A DNA stretch of 64,000 bases from Rheinheimera sp. A13L (GCF_000217935.1 NZ_AFHI01000045.1:1-64000); one strand, 5' to 3'. Shown: positions 20,822 to 29,997, numbered from the stretch's first letter. Translations and numbers: made by a program. Notes: a model not told the origin generated them from the letters alone.

Positions 20822-21756
20822 GCGGTTTTCTCCGCTATGCGTAATACAGCGCTACGGGCTCTGACGTTATTTTCCAGCTCTGCATCCGACGGCATAATAG
20901 CTTTGCCAATCAGTTTTAACGGCGTGTACAGGTTCAGTTGGTCTTGTGTCAGAGGCAAACCTTTAGGAATGGCGGCGCCTTTACTTTTTAAACGCATAAA
21001 CTGCTTTACCATCCGATCTTCCAGCGAATGGAAACTGATCACAGTTAAACGACCACCTGGTTTTAATACATGTACAGCAGCTTCCAGCGCAGTTTTGATC
21101 TGATCCAATTCGCTGTTGATATAAATGCGAATACCCTGAAAGCTGCGGGTCGCAGGATGTTTTTTCTCTTTGTGGCTTTTTGGTACTACTGTGCTGATTA
21201 AGCTGGCCAGTTGAGAAGTACGGGTCAGTGGTTGCTCACTGCGGCTATCCACTATGGCGTTAGCAATACGCCAGGCTGATTTTTCTTCACCGTATTCACG
21301 TAAAACAAAAGTAATGTCTTCGACATCAGCTTTCGCCAGCCAGTCGGCGGCTGAAATACCAGAAGTTGGATCCATCCGCATATCCAGCGGGCCATCACGC
21401 ATAAAGCTGAACCCCCGCTCAGCATCATCCAGTTGTGGTGAAGACACGCCTAAATCCAGCAATATACCGTCTACTTTACCGGTAATGCCGTGGTCTTCAG
21501 CAATTTGGGCTAAGGCAGCAAAAGGGCTATGGGTAATAGAAAAACGTGGGTCGGCTAGTAAAGGCGCAGCTGCCGCAATAGCAGCAGGATCGCGATCAAT
21601 ACCGTATAAACGGCCTTGCTCACCGAGTTTGGATAGGATCACTCTGCTGTGACCACCGCGGCCAAAGGTACCGTCGAGATAAATCCCGTCGGGTTTGATG
21701 GCTAATCCGTCTATGGTCTCAGCCAATAAGACAGAGATATGGGCGCTTTGATCCAT
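20818..21756 (-). CDS. rsmH: RsmH, 16S rRNA m4C1402 methyltransferase
   Basis: SAM-dependent N4-methyltransferase acting on C1402 of 16S rRNA (formerly MraW). 312 aa (E. coli 313). Motif I is [12 protein letters not shown]; also [31 protein letters not shown], and the C-terminal [12 protein letters not shown]. The ATG at 21756 shares its base with the end of the mraZ stop, so the two are tightly coupled. Confidence 0.97.
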   Translation of the reverse strand: MDQSAHISVLLAETIDGLAIKPDGIYLDGTFGRGGHSRVILSKLGEQGRLYGIDRDPAAIAAAAPLLADPRFSITHSPFAALAQIAEDHGITGKVDGILLDLGVSSPQLDDAERGFSFMRDGPLDMRMDPTSGISAADWLAKADVEDITFVLREYGEEKSAWRIANAIVDSRSEQPLTRTSQLASLISTVVPKSHKEKKHPATRSFQGIRIYINSELDQIKTALEAAVHVLKPGGRLTVISFHSLEDRMVKQFMRLKSKGAAIPKGLPLTQDQLNLYTPLKLIGKAIMPSDAELENNVRARSAVLRIAEKTA

Positions 21757-22220
21757 TAGAGTACAAAATCCTGCAGCCGCTCTGAGATCTCGGCGTCGAC
21801 GGACATATCACGTTCAATTGCCATATCTTCGGCAACACGTTTATTCCACGTCTCTTCGTCCCAGATCTCGAATTTGTTAAGTTGTCCGACTAAGCGGATG
21901 TTTTTTGTCAGGCTGGCATGGCTTCTTAGTGGCGCAGGTAATAGAATGCGGCCGCTTTTATCCATGTCACAATCCGACGCGTGGCCTATCAATAAACGTT
22001 TAAAGCGCAACTCTTGTGGGTTCTGGTTGGATAAACGCTGCAATTGTTCTGCAACCTCTTCCCATTCAGGCAGTGGGTACAGCAGTAAACAAGGATCTTT
22101 GGTGTGAATAGTACAAACCATGGCTCCTTCGGCATCAGCAAATAAGGTATCGCGGTAACGCGTAGGAAGCGCTAACCGACCCTTATCATCTAATGTTAAA
22201 GAAAACGACCCACGGAACAT
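21756..22220 (-). CDS. mraZ: MraZ, transcriptional regulator of the dcw cluster
   Basis: First gene of the dcw operon; AbrB/SpoVT-fold DNA-binding protein with two repeats, repressing its own promoter in E. coli. 154 aa (E. coli 152). It starts [21 protein letters not shown] (repeat 1, DKGR signature) and repeat 2 contains [15 protein letters not shown]. The region just upstream carries three GTGG(G/A) direct repeats at 10-bp spacing, matching known MraZ boxes. A fourth GTGGG at 22227-22231 lies where the Shine-Dalgarno would be. Confidence 0.96.
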   Translation of the reverse strand: MFRGSFSLTLDDKGRLALPTRYRDTLFADAEGAMVCTIHTKDPCLLLYPLPEWEEVAEQLQRLSNQNPQELRFKRLLIGHASDCDMDKSGRILLPAPLRSHASLTKNIRLVGQLNKFEIWDEETWNKRVAEDMAIERDMSVDAEISERLQDFVL

Positions 22221-22259
22221 GTTAATCCCACTTCATTGTTGTTTGATCCTGATATTTGA

Positions 22260-22284
22260 TCCACAAATACCCACAATTTCCCAC
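22260..22284 (-). promoter_or_regulatory. MraZ-binding direct repeats
   Basis: Read on the minus strand, GTGGGAAATT, GTGGGTATTT and GTGGATCAAA follow each other at exact 10-bp intervals (box starts at 22284, 22274, 22264). E. coli MraZ binds GTGGG-type repeats one helical turn apart upstream of mraZ, so this is very likely an autoregulatory operator. The third copy is degenerate (GTGGA). Confidence 0.8.
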
Positions 22285-22292
22285 TGATGTAC

Positions 22293-22322
22293 AGTTTAGG
22301 GCCGCAGAAGAAAGCTTGTCAA
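22293..22322 (-). promoter_or_regulatory. Putative Pmra promoter
   Basis: A perfect -35 TTGACA (22322-22317) and a -10-like TAAACT (22298-22293) are separated by 18 bp on the minus strand. The start site would fall near 22286, directly at the first MraZ box. Four of six -10 bases match consensus. Confidence 0.55.
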
Positions 22323-22393
22323 GGTGAAAACCCCTTTGTTTGATCATCTCAGATCCAGTAAAAACGCGGCTTAGCGCGAAGATCCTGATTTCT

Positions 22394-22408
22394 GTGGGAA
22401 AAAGTGGA
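22394..22408 (+). promoter_or_regulatory. Second pair of MraZ-like boxes, opposite orientation
   Basis: GTGGGAAAAA at 22394 is followed at 10 bp by GTGGA at 22404 on the plus strand, about 110 bp upstream of the main boxes and pointing the other way. The spacing matches MraZ sites. The rest of 22410-22740 contains an AT-rich stretch and a 6-bp hairpin (CTGTTA 22501-22506, TAACAG 22516-22521) but no gene that I can support. Confidence 0.4.
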
Positions 22409-22743
22409 AGAAAAAAACCACAAAATAGTTTGAAATTTTTTATTTAGTTACGCATAACCTGACGATTCAGACTAAAGGCCAGCCGCATGCGACTAAGGTG
22501 CTGTTACCAAACTGATAACAGTCAACTTTTTGAACGGAATATCTCGATAACCTTATGATTTTATTTGACAAAAACCAACAGCCATCCAAAGGACTCTAAA
22601 AGAGCTGGCTATAAACGATAATAACTGCAAAAGCTTCCCGGTTTCGGATGAAGACAAAAAAAGCAGAGTAAAACGCGGTTAGACATGAGAAGAAATCAGT
22701 ATCAGAAGGACTCACAGAGTAAGCGAGTGCTCACAACAGACCT

Positions 22744-22777
22744 AAAAAAGCCCTGGCGCTAATTAAAGTTCCAGGGC
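22744..22777 (-). terminator. Rho-independent terminator of the chrA/flavoprotein operon
   Basis: Perfect 7-bp stem GCCCTGG (22750-22756) / CCAGGGC (22771-22777) with a 14-nt loop. On the minus strand it is followed by six T (22749-22744). It lies 15 bp past the stop of the flavin reductase-like gene. Confidence 0.8.
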
Positions 22778-22791
22778 ACAAAACAGGGAAA

Positions 22792-23418
22792 TCAGCGGCG
22801 CACTGCCGAAGCAGGTCTGGCTAACTGAAAAATATCAGTTGCTACCCTGCTGTAACCTGAACCACCAATACGACTGATTAAATCCATTTTATGAGGATCA
22901 GGCATGCCATTGGCATCCAATAACGAAGGATTGATATACAGAGCCAGCACTTGTGCAAAAATAACTTCGCAGCTTGGATTTTCAGGTGGGTAAGGTTGCA
23001 ACTTTGCCAGCCGGCACTCAAGAGCCACCGGAGCCAAAGCCACCCGCGGCACTTTGATTTGGCTGGACGCGGCCTGCTCCAGGCTGGCCAGTTCAAATTC
23101 ACTTTGATCAGCGGGTACAGCGGCCGCACTGATATTCATTTCATTCGCCAGTGCATAAGGCACCAGATTCACTACAAAATCATGAGTAGCTTCAATATTT
23201 AAACTGGTGTCTTTTCTGCTGCCATCAGCTTTATGCTGGGTGGAGATCATCAAAGTAGGCGGCTGATCCGTCACCATCTGAAAAAAGCTAAAAGGCGCTA
23301 AATTCAGCACTCCATCAGCAGACAAGCTCGATACCCAGGCAATAGGACGAGGAGTAATAGTGCTGGTTAACAGCTTATAAGCAGCTGAAGGTTCCAACTG
23401 CTGTAAATCAATCCACAT
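22792..23418 (-). CDS. Flavin reductase-like (FMN-binding split barrel) protein
   Basis: A 208-aa protein of the DIM6/NTAB flavoprotein family. The ATG at 23418 (MWIDLQQLEPSAAYKLLTST) forms a TAATG junction with the chrA stop. The hallmark ITPRPIAWVSSLSADG, then NLAPFSFFQMVTDQPPTLMI and DTSLNIEATHDFVVNLV are typical of the FMN-binding split barrel. The physiological substrate cannot be read from sequence. Translational coupling to chrA suggests a linked role, perhaps flavin-dependent reduction, but this is inference. The open frame runs to 23574 inside chrA and is not used. Confidence 0.85.
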   Translation of the reverse strand: MWIDLQQLEPSAAYKLLTSTITPRPIAWVSSLSADGVLNLAPFSFFQMVTDQPPTLMISTQHKADGSRKDTSLNIEATHDFVVNLVPYALANEMNISAAAVPADQSEFELASLEQAASSQIKVPRVALAPVALECRLAKLQPYPPENPSCEVIFAQVLALYINPSLLDANGMPDPHKMDLISRIGGSGYSRVATDIFQLARPASAVRR

Positions 23419-24761
23419 TAATAACGACTCCAAAAAGACAAGATCAACCCCAACACAGCAGCTCCCGCTATCACACGCATCAAGCCCTGTTTGGCTACAA
23501 ATAAAGCTAAAGCAGCCAGCACAGTGATAAGCAGAGCTTGCCAGTCGATGGCACCGGCAAAACCTGTTGGCCATAAAACATGGTAAGCAAAAAACAGCGC
23601 CAGATTAACAATAACCCCCACCACTGCAGCACTTATTGCTGTTAATGGCGCTGTTAGTTGCAACTTGCCTTGGGTAGATTCCACCAGCGGGCCGCCTGCA
23701 AGAATAAAAATAAAGGAAGGTAAAAAAGTAAACCAACTGACCAAAAGCGCAGCTGTCACCCCTGCCGCAAGCATTAAATCAGCTCCAAAACTGGCCTGAA
23801 CATAAGCCCCCACAAAAGCGACAAAAACCACCACCATAATCAGCGGCCCAGGTGTGGTTTCACCCAAAGCCAGGCCATCCATCATTTGCCCAGGCGTCAG
23901 CCAGCCAAATTTATCCACAGCGCCCTGATACACATAAGGTAAAACGGCATAAGCTCCGCCAAAGGTCAATAAGGCTGCTTTGGTAAAAAACCAGCTCATT
24001 TGTGTCAGTTGATGCTGCCAGCCAAAAGTGAAAACCAGCAAAAGCACAGGCACAGCCCAAAGTACTAGACCGCAACTCATCACAAAGACAAAACGACTCC
24101 AGCGAAATAAGGCATGGGCAGGAGTGGGCGTTGTATCGTCAATGAATGCAGGGCCATAACTTTTTTGTGTTGCGCTATGACTGTCCTGCGAAAATACTGC
24201 AGGCGCAACTTTACTGCCGATAAAACCAATCAAGGCGGCAGACAAGACAATAAGCGGAAAAGGCAGTTTAAAGGCAAAAATAGCCACAAAAGCGGCGACG
24301 GCTATAGCCCACAGCAGCGGATGTTTCATGACCCGCCCGCCGATACGCCAGGCGGCATGCAACACTATGGCGGCTATCGCAGGTTTGATCCCATAAAACA
24401 ATGCCGCCACCCAGGGGTGCTCGCCATACACCAGATACCCCCAGGACAGCAGCACCAACAACAGCAAAGACGGCAGAATAAATAACAAACCCGCTATGAT
24501 TCCACCCGCAGTGCGGTGCATCAGCCAACCTAAATAAGTGGCCAACTGCTGCGCCTCAGGCCCGGGCAACAGCATGCAATAATTCAGCGCATGCAAAAAC
24601 CGCCCTTCACTGATCCAACGGCGTTTTTCCACCAGCTCGTTATGCATCAGAGCAATTTGGCCGGCAGGCCCACCAAAGCTGATACAACCGAGCTTCAGCC
24701 AAAACCAAAAGGCTTGCCAAAAGGGGATACTGATCGATGGTGATGGCTCTGTGGGCGTCAT
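23418..24761 (-). CDS. chrA: ChrA family chromate transporter
   Basis: A 447-aa bidomain CHR-family membrane protein. Both halves carry the CHR motif: KLGCISFGGPAGQIALMH and LPGPEAQQLATYLGW in the first, TKAALLTFGGAYAVLPYV and ALGETTPGPLIMVVVFV in the second. About ten to twelve membrane segments. Family members efflux chromate, but chromosomal copies may transport other anions. It is the first gene of a two-gene minus-strand operon ending at the terminator at 22744-22777. Confidence 0.92.
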   Translation of the reverse strand: MTPTEPSPSISIPFWQAFWFWLKLGCISFGGPAGQIALMHNELVEKRRWISEGRFLHALNYCMLLPGPEAQQLATYLGWLMHRTAGGIIAGLLFILPSLLLLVLLSWGYLVYGEHPWVAALFYGIKPAIAAIVLHAAWRIGGRVMKHPLLWAIAVAAFVAIFAFKLPFPLIVLSAALIGFIGSKVAPAVFSQDSHSATQKSYGPAFIDDTTPTPAHALFRWSRFVFVMSCGLVLWAVPVLLLVFTFGWQHQLTQMSWFFTKAALLTFGGAYAVLPYVYQGAVDKFGWLTPGQMMDGLALGETTPGPLIMVVVFVAFVGAYVQASFGADLMLAAGVTAALLVSWFTFLPSFIFILAGGPLVESTQGKLQLTAPLTAISAAVVGVIVNLALFFAYHVLWPTGFAGAIDWQALLITVLAALALFVAKQGLMRVIAGAAVLGLILSFWSRY

Positions 24762-24861
24762 AACAGCTCATTGCAAGGAAAGAACAGGCAGAGGTTAACA
24801 AAATTCAGCTGAAGCTTGCTACCTTGCCTGAGTGAATACAAACAAAGTGTCTGTCTGCAAC

Positions 24862-25770
24862 TTACCCCATCACCAGCTCAGCAATGTCAGAATGATCCTT
24901 TCCAACCAGCTGTAGCAATTGGTTTGCCCTGCAGGACCAGCTATGACGAAGCAAAGCTTCGGATTGAGCTATGTGTTCAGCTTTGTGTTCATCCAATCCC
25001 AGTTGCAATAACTCTGAAGCCTGATGAAAACCGTATACGCCATCAGCAAGGCTGAATTGCTGCTCAAGAAAGCTATTGTGCCGCGTTAATACCGCAGTGC
25101 CTGCAGCCAGTGAGGCCAACACTCTCTCATGCAATCCTGCGCTGAAACCCGGGTGATCATGCAAAACAAACTGACTACGGCTAAACAATTGCTTTAACTC
25201 TTGCCAGGTCATACTACGTAATATCAAATGAGAGCTTGCACCAACCTCATTCCAACCCCGCCCGGCAATAGCCAGTTGAATGCCCGCTTCTGCAAAGTCG
25301 TGCACCAGTTGATTTCGGTTTCGGCCACGCAGGAACAGATCGGCCAGCCGCAAAAAATTCAGGGTATTGGCGTCAGCCTCTAATACACCATCCTTTTCAC
25401 CAAAACGAAGTACAGATAATAAGGTCGGCAAACTGTCGATTGCCGGATCCATCAGCAATTCAAGTAATTTAGGGTGCGCTGCATGCAAAGCTGAAATCTG
25501 TGCAGTTTCATCAAAGTAGCTGGCAGGAAATAAAATCCCAACGTCTGTAGGCGGTCTGGGGGCCAGGCAACGTACTTTGGTCGCATGCAGAAACTGTTCA
25601 GCGTCAAAACCAAGCCGGGTTAGCCAGTTCACATGACTTTGGTCGACACATAAGAGTTTGAGCCAGGTTTTATGTGCGGCAAAACGCTGATAGTGATGCA
25701 CCGGATGATCCAACAACCAGCTAAAACAAGGCAACTGGTTCAGAGCATCAAGACAACTCACATAATCCAA
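24862..25770 (-). CDS. Glycosyltransferase-like protein, main (C-terminal) part of a split gene
   Basis: About 300 residues in a frame that lacks its own good start (the first in-frame start is a TTG, no clear ribosome-binding site). The C-terminal half has a GT-B nucleotide-sugar-site pattern: IAGRGWNEVGASS followed by GLHERVLASLAAGTAVLTRH, as in group 1 glycosyltransferases of the CgeB type. Immediately upstream, in the neighbouring frame, lies a 62-codon ORF encoding a plausible N-terminus. Joining them at an A8 run yields ...IAKKNIKFIFGINGLGLDY, about 376 aa without a break. Either a frameshifted gene, a slippage-expressed gene or a sequence error. Substrate unknown. Confidence 0.6.
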   Translation of the reverse strand: MDYVSCLDALNQLPCFSWLLDHPVHHYQRFAAHKTWLKLLCVDQSHVNWLTRLGFDAEQFLHATKVRCLAPRPPTDVGILFPASYFDETAQISALHAAHPKLLELLMDPAIDSLPTLLSVLRFGEKDGVLEADANTLNFLRLADLFLRGRNRNQLVHDFAEAGIQLAIAGRGWNEVGASSHLILRSMTWQELKQLFSRSQFVLHDHPGFSAGLHERVLASLAAGTAVLTRHNSFLEQQFSLADGVYGFHQASELLQLGLDEHKAEHIAQSEALLRHSWSCRANQLLQLVGKDHSDIAELVMG

Positions 25771-25799
25771 ACCTAAACCATTGATACCGAATATAAACT

Positions 25800-25988
25800 T
25801 TATATTTTTTTTGCGATAAGGTTATATAAACGCAGTAAATGCTGTTCATGGCTTTGCTCCGCAGATAAAGGAAACCACAAAACTTCGTAGTTCAGTTGAC
25901 CCAGTTCAATGGCCAGCTCCTGCAAGAAATTACTGGCCACACCATACTGAAATTGACCGGAAATAATTAATACATGACTGGTTTTCAT
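25800..25988 (-). CDS. N-terminal fragment of the split glycosyltransferase-like gene
   Basis: 62 codons, starting MKTSHVLIISGQFQYGVASN, a Rossmann-like beginning expected at the N-terminus of a GT-B glycosyltransferase. It ends LIAKKI and stops 5 nt after an A8 tract. A -1 shift on the A AAA AAA heptamer joins it in frame to the downstream ORF. On its own it has no recognisable complete domain. Confidence 0.55.
   Translation of the reverse strand: MKTSHVLIISGQFQYGVASNFLQELAIELGQLNYEVLWFPLSAEQSHEQHLLRLYNLIAKKI
25805..25812 (-). other. A8 homopolymer / slippery heptamer between the two glycosyltransferase frames
   Basis: The minus strand reads ATC GCA AAA AAA ATA TAA. The heptamer A AAA AAA is in the exact phase for -1 ribosomal slippage, and eight A are also enough for transcriptional slippage or replication slippage. 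After a -1 shift the frame continues open for about 310 codons. Confidence 0.6.
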
Positions 25989-26281
25989 TGAGCTTTGCCT
26001 GCCAAAAGGGCATCACTACAGGCTGTATACTGAAAATTTGAGAAAAAATCAGTTGGAGCCACAACGCTAAACGTCCTTGAATTCATCTATTTATCCCTGT
26101 TTTACACAGGAGCGAATTCAAACAAATAAAATACAAAACATCAACATAAATAAAACATTAAATAAAATAGAAGGGACAAGCAGCCTTTTTAAAAAAGGAA
26201 TTTATTCAGGAGAAAATGTTTTTGTGCAAGTGACAAGCCACTTCTTACCGATCTTTAACCGGTAAAAAGGGCATGATACAA
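25989..26281. other. AT-rich intergenic region without a supported gene
   Basis: About 290 bp between the glycosyltransferase-like gene and rnpB. The core 26090-26225 is strikingly AT-rich and contains a near-palindrome of T5/A6 (CCTTTTTAAAAAAGG at about 26186-26200). A 6-bp dyad TTACCG/CGGTAA at about 26246-26265 lies downstream of rnpB but lacks a U tract on the minus strand. A 62-aa plus-strand frame here has no homology that I recognise. Confidence 0.5.
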
Positions 26282-26647
<366 letters not shown>

Positions 26648-26654
26648 GGCGCGC

Positions 26655-26682
26655 ATTATACCCTTCTTCCTCGAAGCTGCAA
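26655..26682 (-). promoter_or_regulatory. rnpB promoter
   Basis: A perfect -10 TATAAT (26660-26655) lies 7-8 nt upstream of the predicted rnpB 5' end. A weak -35 TTGCAG (26682-26677) is 16 bp further up. Confidence 0.7.
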
Positions 26683-26732
26683 GGTTGTTGGCTGCGTTAT
26701 GACTATACGGGTGTAGATATAATCACCGGCAC

Positions 26733-26754
26733 GGGCGGGGACAAGCCCACGCCC
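26733..26754. repeat. REP-like GC-rich imperfect palindrome
   Basis: GGGCGgGGacaagCCcCGCCC-type dyad: GGGCG at 26733-26737 pairs with CGCCC at 26750-26754, with an inner GGG/CCC pair around an ACAAG loop and one mismatch. It stands out in an otherwise moderate-GC intergenic space between rnpB and rsmI, which holds no gene. Copies elsewhere in the genome would confirm a REP family. Confidence 0.45.
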
Positions 26755-26842
26755 CTACAAAACCGCCGCGTTGCAACTCCGATGAATTTGGCTAAAGGGG
26801 AATAAGGTTTAATCGCCCGGCATTAATTCCAAAGCCAAAAAA

Positions 26843-27691
26843 TTAGTCTTCAGCGCCCCAACTCAACCCCAGCTTATACAAGGCGTTTTTCTTTTCTCCA
26901 TGGATTTCTGCGGTTAAAGCTGCGGCTTTTTTCAGCGGCAATTCGCTCATCAGCAACTTTAAAGTTTGCTGAGCGGCAGGGTTAATTTCTTCTTCGGCCG
27001 CTAAAGTCGGCGCTATCATCAGCACCATTTCGCCCTGACAACGAGCCGGGTCTTCGTCCAGCCAGGCTGTGATTTCTGCTGCTGTGCCATAAACAAAGTT
27101 TTCAAAGGTTTTAGTCAGCTCTTTTGCCAGCACCAGCTCACGTTCGGCGCCAAAGACTTTTACCACATCTTCTAAGCAGTCTTTGATACGACGGGCGGTT
27201 TCATAACAAATTAAAGTGCCCACACCTTGTGGAATGGCGCTTAGCACATTTTGGCGTTGCTGGCTTTTGGCCGGTAAAAAACCAATAAAATGGAATTTAT
27301 CTGTAGGTAAACCAGCACAGCATAAAGCACTGATCAAGGCACAAGGGCCAGGGATAGGCACGACACGCACACCAGCATCGCGGCATAAACGCACCAGGCT
27401 GTAACCCGGGTCGCTAATAAGTGGTGTACCTGCATCAGAAATCAAAGCAACATCTTCACCGGCCTGCAACTTTTGCAATAAAGTGGCAGCACGTTGCTTT
27501 TCGTTGTGATCATGCAGCGCCAGCATTTTGGCTGAAATACCTAAGTGGCTGAGTAACTTACCACTGTGCCTTGTATCTTCCGCTGCCACCCAGGCCACAG
27601 AGCTTAAGGTTTTGATAGCGCGTTGACTGATGTCGTCTAAATTGCCGATGGGTGTGGCTACTATGTATAAATTTCCGCTTTGTGCAGTCAT
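26843..27691 (-). CDS. rsmI: RsmI, 16S rRNA 2'-O-ribose C1402 methyltransferase
   Basis: SAM-dependent methyltransferase of the tetrapyrrole-methylase fold; together with RsmH it modifies C1402. 282 aa (E. coli 286). Signatures: NLYIVATPIGNLDDISQRA, EDTRHSGKLL, SDAGTPLISDPGY, VVPIPGPCALISALC and FIGFLPAK. Divergent from lpoA across 80 bp, the same neighbourhood as in E. coli (rsmI / lpoA-yraN-diaA-dolP). Confidence 0.97.
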   Translation of the reverse strand: MTAQSGNLYIVATPIGNLDDISQRAIKTLSSVAWVAAEDTRHSGKLLSHLGISAKMLALHDHNEKQRAATLLQKLQAGEDVALISDAGTPLISDPGYSLVRLCRDAGVRVVPIPGPCALISALCCAGLPTDKFHFIGFLPAKSQQRQNVLSAIPQGVGTLICYETARRIKDCLEDVVKVFGAERELVLAKELTKTFENFVYGTAAEITAWLDEDPARCQGEMVLMIAPTLAAEEEINPAAQQTLKLLMSELPLKKAAALTAEIHGEKKNALYKLGLSWGAED

Positions 27692-27771
27692 ATGGCGCTT
27701 ATTCCGTTGTACTTGAATTACTTTGGCTGGAATTCATTGAGCTTAGGCACGGCACTGAGTAAGATACCTGC

Positions 27772-29646
27772 ATGTTTCCTTCATTGTACCTGTGCATTGT
27801 GAAATCCAGCAAACTGAAGCCACTTATTCTTTTGGGCAGCGCCATAGCGTTAGCCAGTTGTTCTTCCTCGCCACAACAGGCAGCTCCGGTCAAACGGACA
27901 CCTGTAGTCCAGCCTGCCGTTGAGGCAGAAGATGAGGTCGAAATCGTTAAAATCGAAAGGCCTTTGTCCGGCGCCGACTTTATTGAACAGGCGGGTCAGC
28001 AACAAGGTTCAGAGCAGCAATGGCAGTTACTGGAAGCGGCCAAAGCACATTTGCAACAAGGTGAAATTGAACAAGCCTTAGCGATCAGCCGGGTGCTGGC
28101 ACAACAAGCTAGTGCTGAAGTGCAGCAAGCCAATTTATTGCCTTTTTTTCAGGGCCTGATCGCAGCTGATAATCATGAAGATATTCAGAAATTCAGCAGT
28201 CAGTATTCGTTAAGCTCATTCAGAGCTGAAGACAAAACTGCTTATTTACAAAGCCTGGCTCAGTATCAGAGCAGCAGAAGAGAGTCGGACAAAGCCGTTA
28301 AAACCTATCTGCAATTGTTGGCACTGCAACCAGAACAAAGTACATATCAAAGTGCGTTGTGGCAACAGCTGGGCATGCTGACGCCAGATCAATTACAAAA
28401 CCTGAGCCAAAGCGGCGATAACACCACACAAGGCTGGGCTAAGTTACTGCAATTGCATCAACAGCATTTGGGCAACAGAGCGGCTTTAACTCAGGCGATT
28501 AGCGACTGGCAGCAACAGTACGCGCAGCTGCCGTCTTTCCAGAAATTACCAGATGAAATTCAGCAATTAAGTGCAGTAGACGCCTTTTCACCTCAAACTA
28601 TTGCTGTCTTGTTGCCATTTAGCAGCAACTTCCGTCAGCACGCTGAAGCTATTCAACAAGGTATTCTGGCTGCATCCGCCAACCAGCAAGCCCGTTTGAT
28701 TTTTATCGACAGCCAGACAGACACTGCAGCATTGCAGCAACAACTGGCCGCTGAGCAAGTGGATTTTGTCATTGGGCCTTTGCTCAGAGAACAAGTGGAT
28801 GCCATTTCACAGCAAGCCGACTGGAGCATCCCTACGCTGTTTTTAAATGGAAAAACCGATTTGGTGCAACAAGCTGCCGATAAGTTTTATTTCTCCTTAA
28901 GTGTGGAAGATGAAGCTCATCAAATGGCGATGCTGTTCAAACAGAAAAACTATAAACAGCCTGTACTGATGGCTTCCCGTAACCCCTTAAGTCAGCGTAT
29001 GGCCGAACAGTTCAGCCGTGACTGGAAACAAATAGCAGGTAAAGAACCTGAAACTTATTGGTTTGCAGATCAAGCCGGCATGGAAAGCACCATTAAGCAG
29101 TTACTGGAAACAGCAGCCAGCGAACAACGTATTCGTGATATCAGCAAACTGGCAGGGGAAAGTGTCAAAGCTGAACCTCATAGTCGTCAGGATATAGATG
29201 CCATTTATTTGCTGGCCGACCCAGCGCAAACCCGGTTACTGAAACCTTACATTGATGTGTCCGTCGCCCCGACTAAAACAACAGTGCCAGTGTACGCCAG
29301 TTCACGCAGTCATCAAAAAGCCACTGAGTTTACCGACAGGCGCGACTTACTGGGTTTAACTTTTACCGAAATGCCCTGGATGCTCAGTACAGGTCAGCAA
29401 CAAGAATTCCGTAAGCAGTTTGAGCAGCTGTTTCCACAGCAGGATGAAACTCTGCAACGTTTATTTGCTATGGGCTACGACGCCTACCACTTAGTGTACC
29501 GTTTAAAGCAGCAGCAACAATTTCCGGCTCTGCGTTATCAGGGCTTAACGGGCAACCTGGCGTTGTCTGCAGGCGGACAGGTTCAGCGGCAGTTAACCTG
29601 GGGCAAATACAGTAAGGATGGTTTGCTGACACCACGGACCCCATAA
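27772..29646 (+). CDS. lpoA: LpoA, outer-membrane lipoprotein activator of PBP1a
   Basis: Penicillin-binding protein activator, 624 aa. Lipobox LASCSSS near residue 30 marks an outer-membrane lipoprotein. A GTG at 27799 would give a more typical signal peptide (MKSSKLKPLILLGSAIALAS), so the true start may be there; no clear Shine-Dalgarno decides. The N-terminal half is a TPR-like helical domain very rich in Q; the C-terminal half is a periplasmic-binding-protein-like domain (QTIAVLLPFSSNFRQHAEAI, FVIGPLLREQVD). First gene of a four-gene operon with yraN, diaA and dolP. Confidence 0.92.
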   Translation: MFPSLYLCIVKSSKLKPLILLGSAIALASCSSSPQQAAPVKRTPVVQPAVEAEDEVEIVKIERPLSGADFIEQAGQQQGSEQQWQLLEAAKAHLQQGEIEQALAISRVLAQQASAEVQQANLLPFFQGLIAADNHEDIQKFSSQYSLSSFRAEDKTAYLQSLAQYQSSRRESDKAVKTYLQLLALQPEQSTYQSALWQQLGMLTPDQLQNLSQSGDNTTQGWAKLLQLHQQHLGNRAALTQAISDWQQQYAQLPSFQKLPDEIQQLSAVDAFSPQTIAVLLPFSSNFRQHAEAIQQGILAASANQQARLIFIDSQTDTAALQQQLAAEQVDFVIGPLLREQVDAISQQADWSIPTLFLNGKTDLVQQAADKFYFSLSVEDEAHQMAMLFKQKNYKQPVLMASRNPLSQRMAEQFSRDWKQIAGKEPETYWFADQAGMESTIKQLLETAASEQRIRDISKLAGESVKAEPHSRQDIDAIYLLADPAQTRLLKPYIDVSVAPTKTTVPVYASSRSHQKATEFTDRRDLLGLTFTEMPWMLSTGQQQEFRKQFEQLFPQQDETLQRLFAMGYDAYHLVYRLKQQQQFPALRYQGLTGNLALSAGGQVQRQLTWGKYSKDGLLTPRTP

Positions 29647-29997
29647 ATGAGTAAAAGCACAGGGCAGTTTTATGAACAACAAGCCTTAGTGTTTTTAGAG
29701 CAACAAGGCTTACAACTGGTGCAGCAAAACTACAGTTGTCGCTTTGGTGAAATTGATTTAGTGATGCGCGAGCAACAAACCCTGGTTTTCGTTGAAGTAA
29801 AGTTCAGGCGCAGCAACAACTTTGGTGGTGCTGCTGCAGCTGTCACTTCAGCCAAACAGCAAAAGTTGAGCCGCACCGCTTTATGTTATTTACAAAGTAA
29901 TGGCCAGCAGCATTGCCGTTTTGATGTAGTGGCTATTACCGAACAGCCAGCAGACATTTGCTGGATTAAAAACGCTTTTGCAGGAACAGCTAACTAA
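29647..29997 (+). CDS. yraN: YraN family (UPF0102) protein, putative endonuclease-like
   Basis: 116 aa with the UPF0102 core: GQFYEQQALVFLEQQGL, NYSCRFGEIDLVM (the E/D of a restriction-like fold), VFVEVKFRR (ExK motif) and FDVVAI. These resemble the Holliday-resolvase-like nuclease fold, but the cellular role is not established. It starts directly after the lpoA stop and overlaps diaA by a TAATG junction. Confidence 0.93.
   Translation: MSKSTGQFYEQQALVFLEQQGLQLVQQNYSCRFGEIDLVMREQQTLVFVEVKFRRSNNFGGAAAAVTSAKQQKLSRTALCYLQSNGQQHCRFDVVAITEQPADICWIKNAFAGTAN

Noticed and set aside
26246-26265. rnpB terminator hairpin TTACCG/CGGTAA
   Set aside because: Only six base pairs and no U tract on the minus strand, so I did not call it a terminator.
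26077-26265. 62-codon plus-strand frame in the AT-rich gap
   Set aside because: Low-complexity Asn/Ile/Lys-rich product expected from AT-rich DNA, no recognised family.
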